The notes: generated by a model from the letters alone, not told the origin. Positions 25,078 through 37,166 are shown, counted from the first letter of the stretch. The stretch: DNA of 64,000 bases from Porphyrobacter sp. ULC335 (GCF_025917005.1 NZ_CP078091.1:3038001-3102000); one strand, 5' to 3'. A program made the numbers and translations.

Positions 25078-25611
25078 TTACTTTGCCGGACAGGCACCGA
25101 TCCGTTCGTGCTTGGCGGTGAAGCTCATCGTCCCCTCACCCGCACCGTCGAATTCCATCGCCATGCTGGCGGTAAGGTCAGCGCTGGTCGCGGTGGTCGT
25201 GCCGGTCATTTCCATGCGGACGTTGCGGCCTTCCGATTTGCAGACCATCACCGCATCGAGTTTCCCGCCCGTCAGCGCGAAGCGTTCATAGGTGCATTCG
25301 CCGTTCTGGCCCTGCTTGACCATTTCCTCGAAGCCCTTGTCGACCTCCTCCTGCGTCAGGCAGTCCTCGGTGGTGGTGGTGAGCCCCGCGCCGTGGCCCT
25401 CCATTTCGGGCGGCATGCCGGGAATGTTCAGCCCGGTCATGGTGACGGTGGTCTTGTAGAGGCCCGGTTCCGGCTTGAGGCCCTCCGCTTCGGCCTTGTT
25501 GGCCGCTTCCTTGACGGTAACCTCGCCATTCCCGTCGGCGTCGGCATTCCCGCCCGAACAGCCTGCGAGCAATGCAGCACCGGCGGCCGCGATGATGGTG
25601 ATGCGCTTCAT
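25078..25611 (-). CDS. DUF3617 lipoprotein
   Basis: A 177-residue protein with signal peptide and lipobox LAGC (Cys18). The mature part has the DUF3617 outline: KPEPGLYKTTVTMTGLNIPG, CLTQEEVDKGFEEM, CTYERFALTGGKLDAVMVC and a C-terminal extended region ending ERIGACPAK. Paired cysteines suggest disulfides in the periplasm. DUF3617 proteins are abundant in Sphingomonadales and their function is unknown. AT-rich bases (25020-25075) follow the stop. Divergent from uvrB. Confidence 0.88.
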   Translation of the reverse strand: MKRITIIAAAGAALLAGCSGGNADADGNGEVTVKEAANKAEAEGLKPEPGLYKTTVTMTGLNIPGMPPEMEGHGAGLTTTTEDCLTQEEVDKGFEEMVKQGQNGECTYERFALTGGKLDAVMVCKSEGRNVRMEMTGTTTATSADLTASMAMEFDGAGEGTMSFTAKHERIGACPAK

Positions 25612-25733
25612 GTCCTCGTCTCCTGATCGGTTTCGCGATCATAACCCTGTTTGCGGCAAAGCGTGCCATGAAAAGCGCGCAAGTCACCGCGGGCCGCCTT
25701 GCACGTCCATGCTTTGTTCCCCATACATAGGCC

Positions 25734-27929
<2,196 letters not shown>

Positions 27930-27975
27930 CCCCGCCCCTTGAATGGCCCGCGCAACCCTGCCAACCCTCACCGGC

Positions 27976-29481
27976 ATGAACGCCCGATTCCTTGCCGCGC
28001 TGGCCGCTGCCAGCACTCTCGCCCTCACCGTCCCCACCCTTGCGCAGGACGAACCCAAGTCCGACGCTGCGGCCAAGCCCGCGCCCACCCCGCAGGTGCG
28101 CACCCGCGATCTGGCGGGCACGTTCGGCGGGCAGCGCATCACCTACCGCGCGACCATCGGCGATACGATCCTGACCGACGATGCGGGCAAGGCCGAGGCG
28201 GTGATTGTTACCACCTCGTACATCAAAACCCCCGCTGACCCGACGCGCCCGGTGTTCTTCATCTATAATGGCGGGCCGGGTTCGGGCTCCGTCTGGTTGC
28301 AGATGGGCGCTTTCGGGCCCAAGCGCGTCGCGATCCCTTCTGACGCGCGTGATGATGGCGCGCCCCCCTATCCGCTGCTCGACAACCCCGACAGCCTGCT
28401 CGACGTCGCAGACCTTGTGTTCATCGATCCGCCGGGCACCGGCTTCAGCCACCTGACACAGGGGACCGATCCCAAGAAATACTACGGTCTTCGTCAAGAT
28501 GGCCGCGCCGTTGCCAAGGTGATCCGTCGCTGGATCAACGATAATGGCCGCTGGAACAGCCCCAAGTTCCTCGGCGGAGAAAGCTACGGCACCACCCGCA
28601 CCGCGATGGTCGCCGACGAGCTGGAAGGCGGCACTTATAACGACGTCGGCCTCAACGGGCTGATCCTGATTTCGACGATCCTCGATTTCGGCGTGGAGGA
28701 CACCACACCGGGCAACGAGATGGCCTATGTCGTTACCCTGCCCAACATGGCGGCTGCCGCTTTTTACCACGGCAAGGTCAAGGCGGAGTCGGTCGAGGCG
28801 ATCAGCGAGGAGGCCCGCCGCTTTGCCATCGGTCCTTTCGCCACCGCGCTGCTCAAGGGGCAGGACCTGCCCGCCGAAGAACGCGCCGCGGTGCGCAAGG
28901 AACTCTCGCGACTCACCGGCCTGTCCGAAACCTATCTCGATGCCGCCAATCTGCGTGTCACCGACCAGCGCTTCTACAAGGAGCTGCTGCGCGACCGGGG
29001 CCAGACCATCGGCAGGCTCGACGCGCGCTACACCGGCACTGATTACGACAGCGCGGGCGAGACGCCAGACAATGACCCCAGCTTCTACGGCATTGATGCG
29101 GGCTACACCGCCGGGATCAACAGCTGGGCGCGCGATACGCTGGGTTACCGGACCGACCGCGAATATCAGTCGATCGGGCGCGAACCCGGGCGCAATTGGG
29201 ACTGGAGCCTCGACGGGTCGTTCCGCGGTGCCTATCTCAACGTCGCGCCGCTGATCGGGCAGGCGATGCGCCAGAATTCGCAGCTGCGCCTGTTCAACGC
29301 GCAAGGCTATTATGATTTTGCCACGCCCTTCTTCGGCGCGGAATATTCGCTGAAGCGGCCGGGCATTCCGCAGGACCGGATCACGTGGAAATATTACGAC
29401 GCGGGCCACATGATGTATATCCGCGACGAGGACCGGGCGAAGCTTTCGGCCGATATCCGCGACTTCATCCGCGCCCGATGA
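27976..29481 (+). CDS. S10 family serine carboxypeptidase, exported
   Basis: A 501-residue peptidase. The chosen ATG (MNARFLAALAAAS) opens a signal peptide ending in TLAQ; an ATG 11 codons upstream would spoil it. Family motifs are YNGGPGSGSVW, IDPPGTGFSH, the nucleophile elbow GESYG (Ser203), the catalytic Asp in YYDFATPFF and the His in YDAGHMMY. Typical S10 enzymes remove C-terminal residues at acidic pH; bacterial members act in the periplasm. The stop overlaps the start of the following lipoprotein gene (ATGA), so the two are coupled. Confidence 0.93.
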   Translation: MNARFLAALAAASTLALTVPTLAQDEPKSDAAAKPAPTPQVRTRDLAGTFGGQRITYRATIGDTILTDDAGKAEAVIVTTSYIKTPADPTRPVFFIYNGGPGSGSVWLQMGAFGPKRVAIPSDARDDGAPPYPLLDNPDSLLDVADLVFIDPPGTGFSHLTQGTDPKKYYGLRQDGRAVAKVIRRWINDNGRWNSPKFLGGESYGTTRTAMVADELEGGTYNDVGLNGLILISTILDFGVEDTTPGNEMAYVVTLPNMAAAAFYHGKVKAESVEAISEEARRFAIGPFATALLKGQDLPAEERAAVRKELSRLTGLSETYLDAANLRVTDQRFYKELLRDRGQTIGRLDARYTGTDYDSAGETPDNDPSFYGIDAGYTAGINSWARDTLGYRTDREYQSIGREPGRNWDWSLDGSFRGAYLNVAPLIGQAMRQNSQLRLFNAQGYYDFATPFFGAEYSLKRPGIPQDRITWKYYDAGHMMYIRDEDRAKLSADIRDFIRAR

Positions 29482-30083
29482 GACCCACGCGTGTGCGCCT
29501 AGGCGCGTTGCTGGCAGGGCTCGCGCTCTGCGCCGGACTGGCAGGATGCAAGCCGCCGCCGACCGATGCGGCCGTGGCGCGGGTTTCGCTGGATGCGCCC
29601 ACGCGCGGGCCTTCCGCGCCGATCCCCTCGCCCGACACCACCGGCGCGGTCTGGGCGAGCACGGCTAATCCGCTGCGGCTGGTTTACGGCATTCCCGGCC
29701 AGCCGGTGTTGCTGGCAATCGAGTGTCTCTCCCCCGCCACGCCCGAAGCCAAGCTGCGGATCACCCGCCACGCCCCGGCTGACGAGGGTGCATCTGCGTT
29801 GCTGGCGCTGATCGGCAATGGCTGGATCGGACGCTTCCCGGTCGATGCGACAGAGATTGCGGGCAAATCTTTCTGGCAGGGCGATGTGCCTGCGGGCCAG
29901 CGCGAATGGACCGCGCTGAAGCCCGAACGCGAGGCGACCGTGACGGTGCCGGGCGCGGGGCTGGTGCGGCTCAATCCGAGCCCGCTGCCGATGGCGCTGG
30001 TCGAAGCGTGCCGTGGTGAACCGCCGAAGTTGCCGCCGGTCGAGACCGTGCAGTTTACGCCGGAGCTGTCACCGATCCCCTGA
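29478..30083 (+). CDS. Small lipoprotein of unknown function
   Basis: A 201-residue protein with signal peptide and lipobox LAGC (Cys24), chosen start MRPTRVRLGALLAG overlapping the S10 peptidase stop. The mature part is beta-rich (PLRLVYGIPGQPVLLAIECL, PEAKLRITRHAPADEGA, GNGWIGRFPVD). I do not recognise the family. Coupling to the S10 gene suggests a periplasmic partner or chaperone role; that is inference. The last 15 bases overlap the 3' end of the converging DsbD-type gene. Confidence 0.8.
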   Translation: MRPTRVRLGALLAGLALCAGLAGCKPPPTDAAVARVSLDAPTRGPSAPIPSPDTTGAVWASTANPLRLVYGIPGQPVLLAIECLSPATPEAKLRITRHAPADEGASALLALIGNGWIGRFPVDATEIAGKSFWQGDVPAGQREWTALKPEREATVTVPGAGLVRLNPSPLPMALVEACRGEPPKLPPVETVQFTPELSPIP

Positions 30084-32162
30084 GGCCTGCGCCTCAAGCA
30101 GGTCTGGGGTGAGCACCTGCGGCAATTGCTGCGGCGCTGACGCTCCCGGCGCGTACCATAGGTAGAGCGGCACGCCCGCTGCGCCTTGCTGCGTCAGGAA
30201 CTGCGTGATCGCCTCGTCGCGCTTCGTCCAATCGCCCACGATCGTTATCACGCCCGCCTTCTCGAAGGCATCGCGCACGCTCTCGCGCTCGATGGCGGCG
30301 GCCTCGTTGACCTTGCAGGTGACACACCAGTCAGCGGTGAACCACACGAACACCGGCTTGCCGGACGCGCGCGCCTTGGCAAGCGTATCGGGGGTGAAGC
30401 TTTGCGGCTTGTGGATGCTCGCCTTCGGAGCGCTCGCTTTGCTTTCATAGACCGAAGGCAGCGCGATCAGGGCAAAGGCGAGGAACGGCGCGGCGACAAG
30501 GCCGAAGGCGGGCCAGGCCATCTTGCCCCCGCGTTGCAGCTTGCCCACCACAAACAGCGCCAGCACCACGCCCGCAACCAGCACCAGCGCGATCAGGCCG
30601 AAGGGCTTGCCCCCCAGTTGTACCGTCAGCCACAGCAGCGCGAGCGCGGTCAGCGCCATGGGCACCGCCATGATCCGCCGGAACCGCTCCATCCAAGCGC
30701 CGGGCTTGGGCAGCATCCGCCGCAAGGGCGGCACGAAGCCCAGAGCAAGGAACGGCAGCGCCAGCCCCAGCCCCAGCAACGCGAACAGCAGCAGCGCCTG
30801 CGGGATCGGCAGCAGCAAGGCCGCGCCCAGCGCCGCCGCCATGAACGGGCCGGTGCAGGGCGTCGCCACAAACGCCGCCAGCAATCCGGTGGCGAAGGCG
30901 CCGGTGCGCTCGCCCCCCATGCTCATCGAGATCGTCGGCAGCTCGAACAGTCCGGCAAAGTTGGCGGTGATCGCGGCGGCCAGCACCAGCAATGCAACCA
31001 CGACGCCGGGTTCTTGCAGTTGGAAGGCCCAGCCGACTTGCTCCCCCGCCGCCCGCAGCGCCAGCAGCAGCGCGCCAAGTGCGAGGCAGGCGACGACGAC
31101 GCCCGCCGTATAGGCCAGCCCCTCGGCGCGCGCACGGCTCTCGCTTTCGCCTGCGCGGGCCAGCGCGATGGCTTTCAGGCTGAGGATCGGGAAGACGCAG
31201 GGCATGATGTTGAGCAGCAATCCGCCCACCAGCGCGCCGAGGATCAGCGTCCACAGCGGCGGCGCGGGCGCGTTCTGCGCTCCGGCGACGATGTCCCCGC
31301 CCTTGGGCACCGCACCCAGCGCCGCGGTAAAGCGCACCCCGCCCCCGTCACCAAAGGCGAGGATCCCGGACAGAGACTTGGCCTTGCCCGTGCCATAGGG
31401 GTCGAGCGGAATCTCGGCCACCAGCACATCGCCGACCCGGCGGAAAGTCTGCGGCGCGGCATAGGCAACCAGCCGCTCGTTGCCGATGAACACGTGCGGA
31501 TCGCTGAGGCCCATGCCCACCGGAAGCGGGATGGCGATGCGCAAAGTCTTGCCGGTGATCGCAAACCGCGCCTTGGCATCGAGCAGCGGCGCGACCTCGG
31601 CCCGCCACCGCGCAAAATCGCCGCCCGGTTTCGCCTCGAGCAACGCATCCTGCGGGACGCAGATCTGGTCGGTGCAGGCGAGGTATTCGATATGACCCTT
31701 CACCGCGCCTGCGGCAAAGCCTTTGACGCTCGGCCCCGGGGTGACCGGCACCAGCACGGTATAGGGGCCTTCGTAGATATGGTTCATCAGCCCGCTGATG
31801 GTGAGCCGCTTGGGCACTGGATAGCGCGCCTCGCCCACTTCCCAATCGGGCGGCAGGTCGAGCGTCAGCCGCATCCCCTGCCCCGCATCGCCGGGGTTCG
31901 ACCAATAGCCGTGCCATTCGGGCGCGCTGGGTGTGAAGCGCAGCGCGAGCAGCCATTCCTTGCCCTCGGCAGGCGCGCCCTCGGCATGGAGTTCGACCGC
32001 GATATTCTCATCGCCGAACTGCGCCTTGCGCGGCCCAGCCTCCTGCCCGAACGCAGGCAGCGCCAGCACCAGACTTGCGGCAAGCGCAAGCACCCATGCA
32101 GCGAATTGTCGGGTGAGCGAAGGGAAGATTCTTGCGTGACGCACGGATAGAGCTCTAGGCAT
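30069..32162 (-). CDS. Thiol:disulfide interchange protein, DsbD/ScsB type
   Basis: A 697-residue three-part protein. After a signal peptide (ALAASLVLALPAFGQ) comes a periplasmic domain with a Cys pair in ACTDQICVPQ. A central DsbD domain of about eight helices follows, with redox cysteines in NIMPCVFPILSLK and ATPCTGPFMAA, and a C-terminal thioredoxin domain with WCVTC. It carries electrons from cytoplasmic thioredoxin to periplasmic partners. The long N-terminal domain is closer to ScsB than to E. coli DsbD. No ribosome site is clear before the ATG at 32162; an in-frame GTG at 32144 is an alternative. Confidence 0.92.
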   Translation of the reverse strand: MPRALSVRHARIFPSLTRQFAAWVLALAASLVLALPAFGQEAGPRKAQFGDENIAVELHAEGAPAEGKEWLLALRFTPSAPEWHGYWSNPGDAGQGMRLTLDLPPDWEVGEARYPVPKRLTISGLMNHIYEGPYTVLVPVTPGPSVKGFAAGAVKGHIEYLACTDQICVPQDALLEAKPGGDFARWRAEVAPLLDAKARFAITGKTLRIAIPLPVGMGLSDPHVFIGNERLVAYAAPQTFRRVGDVLVAEIPLDPYGTGKAKSLSGILAFGDGGGVRFTAALGAVPKGGDIVAGAQNAPAPPLWTLILGALVGGLLLNIMPCVFPILSLKAIALARAGESESRARAEGLAYTAGVVVACLALGALLLALRAAGEQVGWAFQLQEPGVVVALLVLAAAITANFAGLFELPTISMSMGGERTGAFATGLLAAFVATPCTGPFMAAALGAALLLPIPQALLLFALLGLGLALPFLALGFVPPLRRMLPKPGAWMERFRRIMAVPMALTALALLWLTVQLGGKPFGLIALVLVAGVVLALFVVGKLQRGGKMAWPAFGLVAAPFLAFALIALPSVYESKASAPKASIHKPQSFTPDTLAKARASGKPVFVWFTADWCVTCKVNEAAAIERESVRDAFEKAGVITIVGDWTKRDEAITQFLTQQGAAGVPLYLWYAPGASAPQQLPQVLTPDLLEAQASGDR

Positions 32163-32194
32163 GACGGGATAGTTTCGCAATCGGAGCGGCCAAG

Positions 32195-33430
32195 GTGACA
32201 GCGACTTCAGACAATACGCAGGAACCCCGCGATCTGGTGATCCTGGGCGGCGGCCTCGTCGGCATGACGCTGGCGCTGGCGGCGGCGAAGAAGGGCATGT
32301 CGAGCCACGTGATCGACCGCGCCGATCCGGCCGAGCTGACCGCAGAAGGCTTTGACGACCGCGCCACCGCGATCTCGACCGCGAGCTGGCACCTGTTCGA
32401 GAATATCGGGATTGCCGAGGGGCTGGAGCAGTTCGCCTGCGACATCGCGGCCATCGCGGTGACCGACCAGAACAAGCCCGGACGGCTCGATTTCGTCCCC
32501 GGCGAGGGCGGCGGCACCTTGGGCCGGATGTTCCCCAACCGCCGCTTGCGCCTCGCGCTGTTCGAGGCGGCCGCGCGCGAGCCGCTCATCAACTGGGTCG
32601 CCAAGGCTCATGTGACCGAGCGGCAGCGCAGCGAATATGGCGTCGCCGCCGTGCTGGCAGACGGGCAGAAGCTGAAAGGCCGGTTGATGGTCGCCGCCGA
32701 GGGCCGCCAGTCGCCCACCCGCGACGCGGCGGGCATTTCGATCGCCAAGTGGGATTACAAGCACCGCGCGATCATCGCCGGGCTGACCCACGAAAAGCCG
32801 CACGGGAACGTCGCGTGGGAAATCTTCTACCCGGCAGGCCCCTTCGCGCTGCTGCCTCTGAACGATGATGCCGATGGCACGCACCGTTCCTCGCTGGTGT
32901 GGACCGTGTCCGAAGCGGACGGCGCAGGCGTGATGAAGCTGGGCGACCGCGCCTTCCTCGCCGAGGTGGAAAAGCGCATGGGCGGCGTGCTGGGCAAGGT
33001 GAAGACCGTCGGCCACCGCTCAAGCTGGCCGCTGGGCTTCCACCACACTGCCAAGATCACGTCCGAACGCCTCGCGCTGATCGGCGATTCGGCGCACGGC
33101 ATTCACCCGATTGCGGGTCAGGGCCTTAACCTCGGCCTGCGGGATGTGGGCGCGCTGGTCGAAGTGCTGGCAGACGGTGCGCGGCTCGGCCTCGATCCGG
33201 GCGATCCGGAACTGCTCAAGCGTTACGAGACCTGGCGCGGGCTCGACAGCTTCATGGTGGCGCTGGCGACCGACGGGCTGACGCGGCTGTTTGGCGTTCC
33301 GGGGAAGGCTGCATCGGCGGTTCGGCGGCTCGGCATGGCCGCAGTGCAGCGCACCCCGATGCTCAAGAGCTTCTTCATGGACGAAGCGCGGGGCGTTTCG
33401 GGCGACCTGCCGGAAATCCTCAGGGCCTGA
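32195..33430 (+). CDS. UbiH/UbiF/COQ6-family FAD-dependent hydroxylase
   Basis: A 411-residue flavoprotein monooxygenase of ubiquinone biosynthesis. The FAD-binding GxGxxG motif is LGGGLVGMTLAL near residue 20, RATAIS follows the first module, and the C-terminal GD motif is ALIGDSAHGIHPIAGQGLNLG. GTG start with GGAG upstream. It hydroxylates the aromatic ring of a ubiquinone precursor with O2 and NAD(P)H. Which ring position (UbiH, UbiI or UbiF role) cannot be told from the sequence; alphaproteobacteria often use broad-range UbiL/UbiM-type enzymes. Its 3' end overlaps the Mic60-like gene by 11 bases. Confidence 0.9.
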   Translation: MTATSDNTQEPRDLVILGGGLVGMTLALAAAKKGMSSHVIDRADPAELTAEGFDDRATAISTASWHLFENIGIAEGLEQFACDIAAIAVTDQNKPGRLDFVPGEGGGTLGRMFPNRRLRLALFEAAAREPLINWVAKAHVTERQRSEYGVAAVLADGQKLKGRLMVAAEGRQSPTRDAAGISIAKWDYKHRAIIAGLTHEKPHGNVAWEIFYPAGPFALLPLNDDADGTHRSSLVWTVSEADGAGVMKLGDRAFLAEVEKRMGGVLGKVKTVGHRSSWPLGFHHTAKITSERLALIGDSAHGIHPIAGQGLNLGLRDVGALVEVLADGARLGLDPGDPELLKRYETWRGLDSFMVALATDGLTRLFGVPGKAASAVRRLGMAAVQRTPMLKSFFMDEARGVSGDLPEILRA

Positions 33431-34331
33431 TCAGCGGGCTCAACTGCCGCACCGGATTGCCCGCCCCGTCACGCAAGCCGCGCTGGTCGAGCACGGCGGC
33501 GGTTTCGATCACCTCCAGCGCGTCCATCGCCTTCTTGTAACGTTCGGCATCCTTGATCCAGGCCTCGGCCTTGGCCGCGCCGGGCATGCCCTTCACCTCG
33601 TCGATTGCCGCCTGATAGCGGCCCTGCTCCAGCGCCCAGCGCGCACGGTCGAGCCTGCGCTGCGGCTCGGGCGAAGGGGTGCTTTCGCGGCGGAACACGA
33701 ACAGCTGCTTCATCTCGCGCTTGAAGGCACCCCACGACGGGCCCTCGCCGCTTTCGCGCAGCTGCGGGGCGAGGCCTTCAAGCCGCGCGACGAGGCTGTC
33801 GAGCCGGATCGGATTGCGCGAAAATTCGATGATGTTTCCCACCGCATTGGGCCACTGGTCGCCAAACCGCAGCCGCAATTGATCGGACAGATAGCCAAGC
33901 TCGGCCCCGCGTTCGACAGCGCGGCGGGTGGCAAAGGCGATCAGCAGGCTCTCGGCGCGGGCGGCATTGCCGGCGGCGGCCTGCGCCTGAAGATCAAGCT
34001 GGGTGAGCCGCTGCTCGGCTGCAGCGAGACGCTGGTCAAGCCCGCCCTGCTGTTCGGCCACACGCTCGACCGCCTGCTCGGCCTCCTTGGCAGCGGCAAG
34101 CGGCGTCGGGCTGGCGGTGAGCGCAGGCTTGGGCTCTGCGCCCGCACCCGCATCGGCCACGACTCCCTGACGCGGTGCAGGGTCGCTGCCGGGCCCGACA
34201 TATTGCCATACCGCCCAGCCCACCAGCGCCCCGCCCGCGAGAAATGCGAGCAAAACGGCAAGCAGAAGCGCCCGGCCCGATCCGGGCTTGCGGGCGCTAT
34301 CTTGCAGCGATGGTCCCGGTTGCGATGCCAT
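33420..34331 (-). CDS. Mic60/mitofilin-like inner-membrane protein
   Basis: A 303-residue protein with one N-terminal transmembrane helix (LLLAVLLAFLAGGALVGWAV, about residues 20-40), a proline/alanine linker, a coiled-coil region (about 75-150: AAKEAEQAVERVAEQQGGLD and neighbours) and a C-terminal helical module ending RWALEQGRYQAAIDEVKGMP then KAEAWIKDAERYKKAMDALE. This layout and position match alphaproteobacterial mitofilin homologues, which are encoded downstream of hemD and shape inner-membrane folds. It lies 47 bases behind hemD on the same strand, so it is probably part of the hemCD transcript. The start MASQPGPSLQ is the first plausible ATG before the helix. Confidence 0.78.
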   Translation of the reverse strand: MASQPGPSLQDSARKPGSGRALLLAVLLAFLAGGALVGWAVWQYVGPGSDPAPRQGVVADAGAGAEPKPALTASPTPLAAAKEAEQAVERVAEQQGGLDQRLAAAEQRLTQLDLQAQAAAGNAARAESLLIAFATRRAVERGAELGYLSDQLRLRFGDQWPNAVGNIIEFSRNPIRLDSLVARLEGLAPQLRESGEGPSWGAFKREMKQLFVFRRESTPSPEPQRRLDRARWALEQGRYQAAIDEVKGMPGAAKAEAWIKDAERYKKAMDALEVIETAAVLDQRGLRDGAGNPVRQLSPLIRP

Positions 34332-34378
34332 CTGTATCCGTTCTTGCGACCATGTTTTTTGCGTCTCCGACGCCGTAG

Positions 34379-35095
34379 TTACGGCTGCCGGGGCGATGAG
34401 TGGGGAATGGAGCGCGGCTGGCTGCACAAGTCAAATGCCAATTGCAACAGTGCAGCCTCGTCAGGGCGTGCGGCGGTGTGAACCGCGCGCCATCCTGACG
34501 CCGCGGCATCGGCAATGCGCGGGCCGAGCGCGGCGAGCGTGATGTGTTCCCGCGCAAGGCCCAGCCGGTCGCATTCGGCGGCAAAATGGCTCGCGGTGGC
34601 GGCGGAATGGAGCAGCACCAGCGCATCCCCCTGCGCCAGCAGTTGAGCCACCGGATCGAGCGGAAGCATCACGCTGCGATAGGCGATCACCTCGGCAAAA
34701 GTCACGCCGGGCGGCGGGGTGAGCGGCACGTGCTCCTCGCCAGCGATGCGCAGCAGGTGGCAAGGCCCGGCAATGGCATCGAGCACGCCTTGAAGTCCCC
34801 CGCTGCCGGTCATGGCAACGGTGAACCCCGCAGCGCGCGCGGCCGCAGCCGTCGCCTCGCCCACGGCATAAACGGGCTTGCCGGTCAGCAGCGCGAGATT
34901 GTCGCCGCCGTGCAGGATCGCGTTGGCGCTGCCGATCAGCAGGCCGTCAATTGCCGCCACATCAGGGCAAACCCAATCAAGCGCACGGATTTCGGACAAT
35001 GCCTGCCCCGTGATGTCGAGGCCCAGCGCGCGGGCTTTGTCCAGCGTCGCGGTCAGCCCCGGCTCCGGGCGCAGCGCGAGCAGGCGGAAGCTCAT
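34379..35095 (-). CDS. hemD: Uroporphyrinogen-III synthase
   Basis: A 238-residue enzyme that closes the linear tetrapyrrole made by HemC to uroporphyrinogen III. The sequence is divergent, as usual for this family, but the order of motifs fits: LALRPEPG at the N-terminus, GLLIGSANAI, GKPVYAVGEATAAAARAAGF, the second domain with ALVLLHSAATASHF and ALGPRIADAAASGW. The start overlaps the hemC stop by ATGA. The neighbouring hemC gives strong context support. Confidence 0.9.
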   Translation of the reverse strand: MSFRLLALRPEPGLTATLDKARALGLDITGQALSEIRALDWVCPDVAAIDGLLIGSANAILHGGDNLALLTGKPVYAVGEATAAAARAAGFTVAMTGSGGLQGVLDAIAGPCHLLRIAGEEHVPLTPPPGVTFAEVIAYRSVMLPLDPVAQLLAQGDALVLLHSAATASHFAAECDRLGLAREHITLAALGPRIADAAASGWRAVHTAARPDEAALLQLAFDLCSQPRSIPHSSPRQP

Positions 35096-36048
35096 CCGCC
35101 CTTGTGGATATCGGAAGCGCGGAAATGCGCGGCGATGGCAGGCGTGGCGCGGGCCAGCAGGTCGGCAGCCAGCGCCTTCACCGGTGCATGGTCGCCAGGT
35201 GCGAAGGTTGCAGTGCCTTCAATCCGTTCTGCCCCGTCCGGGCTGAACAGCGCGGCACGCATGGCGAGTTCGCCCTCTGCCAATTCGCACAGCACCGCGA
35301 CAGGCGAGTGGCAGGTGCCGCCCAGTTCGGCGAGCAGCGCACGCTCTGCCTCCAACTCGGCGCGGGTCGGCGCGTGATCGATGGCGGCAAGCAGCGCGGT
35401 GGTTGTGGCATCATCGGCGCGGCATTCGATCGCGATCACGCCCTGCGCGGCGGCGGGGATCCATTCGTCCGAACCCAGCGGCACGCCGACTTCGGTCTGG
35501 TCCAGCCGCTCAAGCCCGGCGGCGGCAAGGAAGGTCACTTCCGCCTCGCCCGCTGCCAGCTTGGACAGCCGCGTCGCCACGTTCCCGCGGAAGGTCACGA
35601 CCTTGCAATCGGGCCGCAGGTTGAGAAGCTGCGCGGCACGGCGCGGCGCACTGGTGCCGACGACCGCACCTTGCGGGATGGCGGCAATGCTGGCTGCGCC
35701 CACCAGACTGTCACGCCGGTCGGCGCGCGGCAGGAAGGCCGGGAAGTGGAATTCACGCGGGCGGATCGTCTCGACATCCTTGGCCGAATGCACCGAGAGG
35801 TCAATCCGGCCTTCGCCGAGCCATTGATCCAGTTCCTTGGTCCACAGCGCCTTGCCGCCGATTTCCGACAAAGGCCGGTCGAGCACCTTGTCGCCGCTCG
35901 CCAGCACGGGGACGAGTTCGATCTCGTCCTCGCTCCAGCCGTGGGCGGCGCACAGGCGCGCGCGGGTTTCGACCGCCTGTGCCATTGCCAAGGGAGAATT
36001 GCGGGTGCCGAGGCGAAGTCTCGGGCTCGTTGAGGATGCTTCTGTCAT
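35092..36048 (-). CDS. hemC: Hydroxymethylbilane synthase (porphobilinogen deaminase)
   Basis: A 318-residue cytosolic enzyme that joins four porphobilinogen units to hydroxymethylbilane. Typical motifs are LRLGTRNSPLAMAQA, the catalytic Asp in SVHSAKDVET (Asp91), GTSAPRRAAQL, and Cys246 in GGTCHSPVA for attachment of the dipyrromethane cofactor. The ATG at 36048 is chosen because it opens directly before the family N-terminus; a GTG ten codons upstream has a better-placed neighbourhood (GGAGG lies between the two). First gene of the hemC-hemD-Mic60-like unit; tsaD is divergent 45 bases away. Confidence 0.96.
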   Translation of the reverse strand: MTEASSTSPRLRLGTRNSPLAMAQAVETRARLCAAHGWSEDEIELVPVLASGDKVLDRPLSEIGGKALWTKELDQWLGEGRIDLSVHSAKDVETIRPREFHFPAFLPRADRRDSLVGAASIAAIPQGAVVGTSAPRRAAQLLNLRPDCKVVTFRGNVATRLSKLAAGEAEVTFLAAAGLERLDQTEVGVPLGSDEWIPAAAQGVIAIECRADDATTTALLAAIDHAPTRAELEAERALLAELGGTCHSPVAVLCELAEGELAMRAALFSPDGAERIEGTATFAPGDHAPVKALAADLLARATPAIAAHFRASDIHKGG

Positions 36049-36092
36049 AGCCGCGCTTGCTCTAGCCTCCACAGGCACTAGATGGAAGCCGG

Positions 36093-37166
36093 ATGGGATC
36101 GGTCACGCACACCTCTGAAACGCCGCTCGTTCTCGGGATCGAATCGAGCTGCGACGAAACCGCCGTTGCGCTTGTGCGCGGCGACCGCGTGATCGTGGCG
36201 CAGGCCATCGCCAGTCAGGAAGCCGAACACGCGCCCTATGGGGGCGTCGTCCCCGAAATCGCCGCACGCGCCCATGCCGAGCGGTTGGCGCCGATGCTCG
36301 AAAAGGTGATGACCGAAGCGTGCGTGGCGCTGGATGATGTCGACGCGATTGCCGCAACCGCCGGGCCGGGACTGATCGGCGGCGTGATGGTCGGCCTCGT
36401 AACCGCCAAGGCGCTGGCAATGGCGGCGGACAAGCCGCTGCTGGCGATCAATCACCTTGAAGGCCATGCGCTCTCCCCGCGGTTGGCGGATGACGGGCTG
36501 GAATTTCCCTATCTGCTGCTGCTCGTTTCCGGCGGGCATTGCCAGATCCTTGCCGTCGAAGGCGTCGGCCAATACCGCCGCCTCGCCACGACCATTGACG
36601 ACGCACTGGGCGAGGCTTTTGACAAGACCGCCAAGATTCTCGGGCTCGGTTACCCCGGCGGACCTGCTGTGGAGCGGCTGGCGCTGGAGGGCGATCCCAA
36701 GGCCGTGCCGCTACCGCGTCCCCTGAAGGGATCGGGCGAACCGCACTTCTCTTTCGCCGGGCTGAAAAGCGCGGTGCTGCGGGCCTCTGACAGCGGCGCG
36801 CACAGCAATGCGGACATCTGTGCCAGCTTCCAGCAAGCCGCCGTCGATTGCCTGATCGACAGGCTCCAGCGCGCGATGGACACCGCAGGCCCCTTCCCGG
36901 CATTGGTGGTTGCCGGGGGCGTGGCCGCGAACAAGACTGTGCGCGCGGCGCTTGAAGCACTTGCCGCCAGGCACGCAATGCGCTTCACCGCACCGCCGCT
37001 GGCGCTGTGCACCGACAATGCAGCGATGATCGCCTGGGCGGGATGCGAGCGGCTCGCGCTTGGCGGCGAATTTGCCGCTGGCGACCCGCTCGATTTCATG
37101 GCGCGCCCGCGCTGGCCGCTCGACATGAGCGCCGAGGCGGTCCGCGGTGCGGGGGTGAAAGCATGA
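36093..37166 (+). CDS. tsaD: tRNA N6-adenosine threonylcarbamoyltransferase TsaD
   Basis: A 357-residue enzyme that transfers the threonylcarbamoyl group to A37 of tRNAs reading ANN codons, with TsaB and TsaE. The ASKHA-fold N-terminus is [15 protein letters not shown]; metal-binding histidines are in NHLEGH (His121, His125); further motifs are [34 protein letters not shown] and [18 protein letters not shown] precedes the ATG. The stop overlaps the gpsA start by ATGA, beginning a three-gene coupled run. Confidence 0.97.
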   Translation: MGSVTHTSETPLVLGIESSCDETAVALVRGDRVIVAQAIASQEAEHAPYGGVVPEIAARAHAERLAPMLEKVMTEACVALDDVDAIAATAGPGLIGGVMVGLVTAKALAMAADKPLLAINHLEGHALSPRLADDGLEFPYLLLLVSGGHCQILAVEGVGQYRRLATTIDDALGEAFDKTAKILGLGYPGGPAVERLALEGDPKAVPLPRPLKGSGEPHFSFAGLKSAVLRASDSGAHSNADICASFQQAAVDCLIDRLQRAMDTAGPFPALVVAGGVAANKTVRAALEALAARHAMRFTAPPLALCTDNAAMIAWAGCERLALGGEFAAGDPLDFMARPRWPLDMSAEAVRGAGVKA

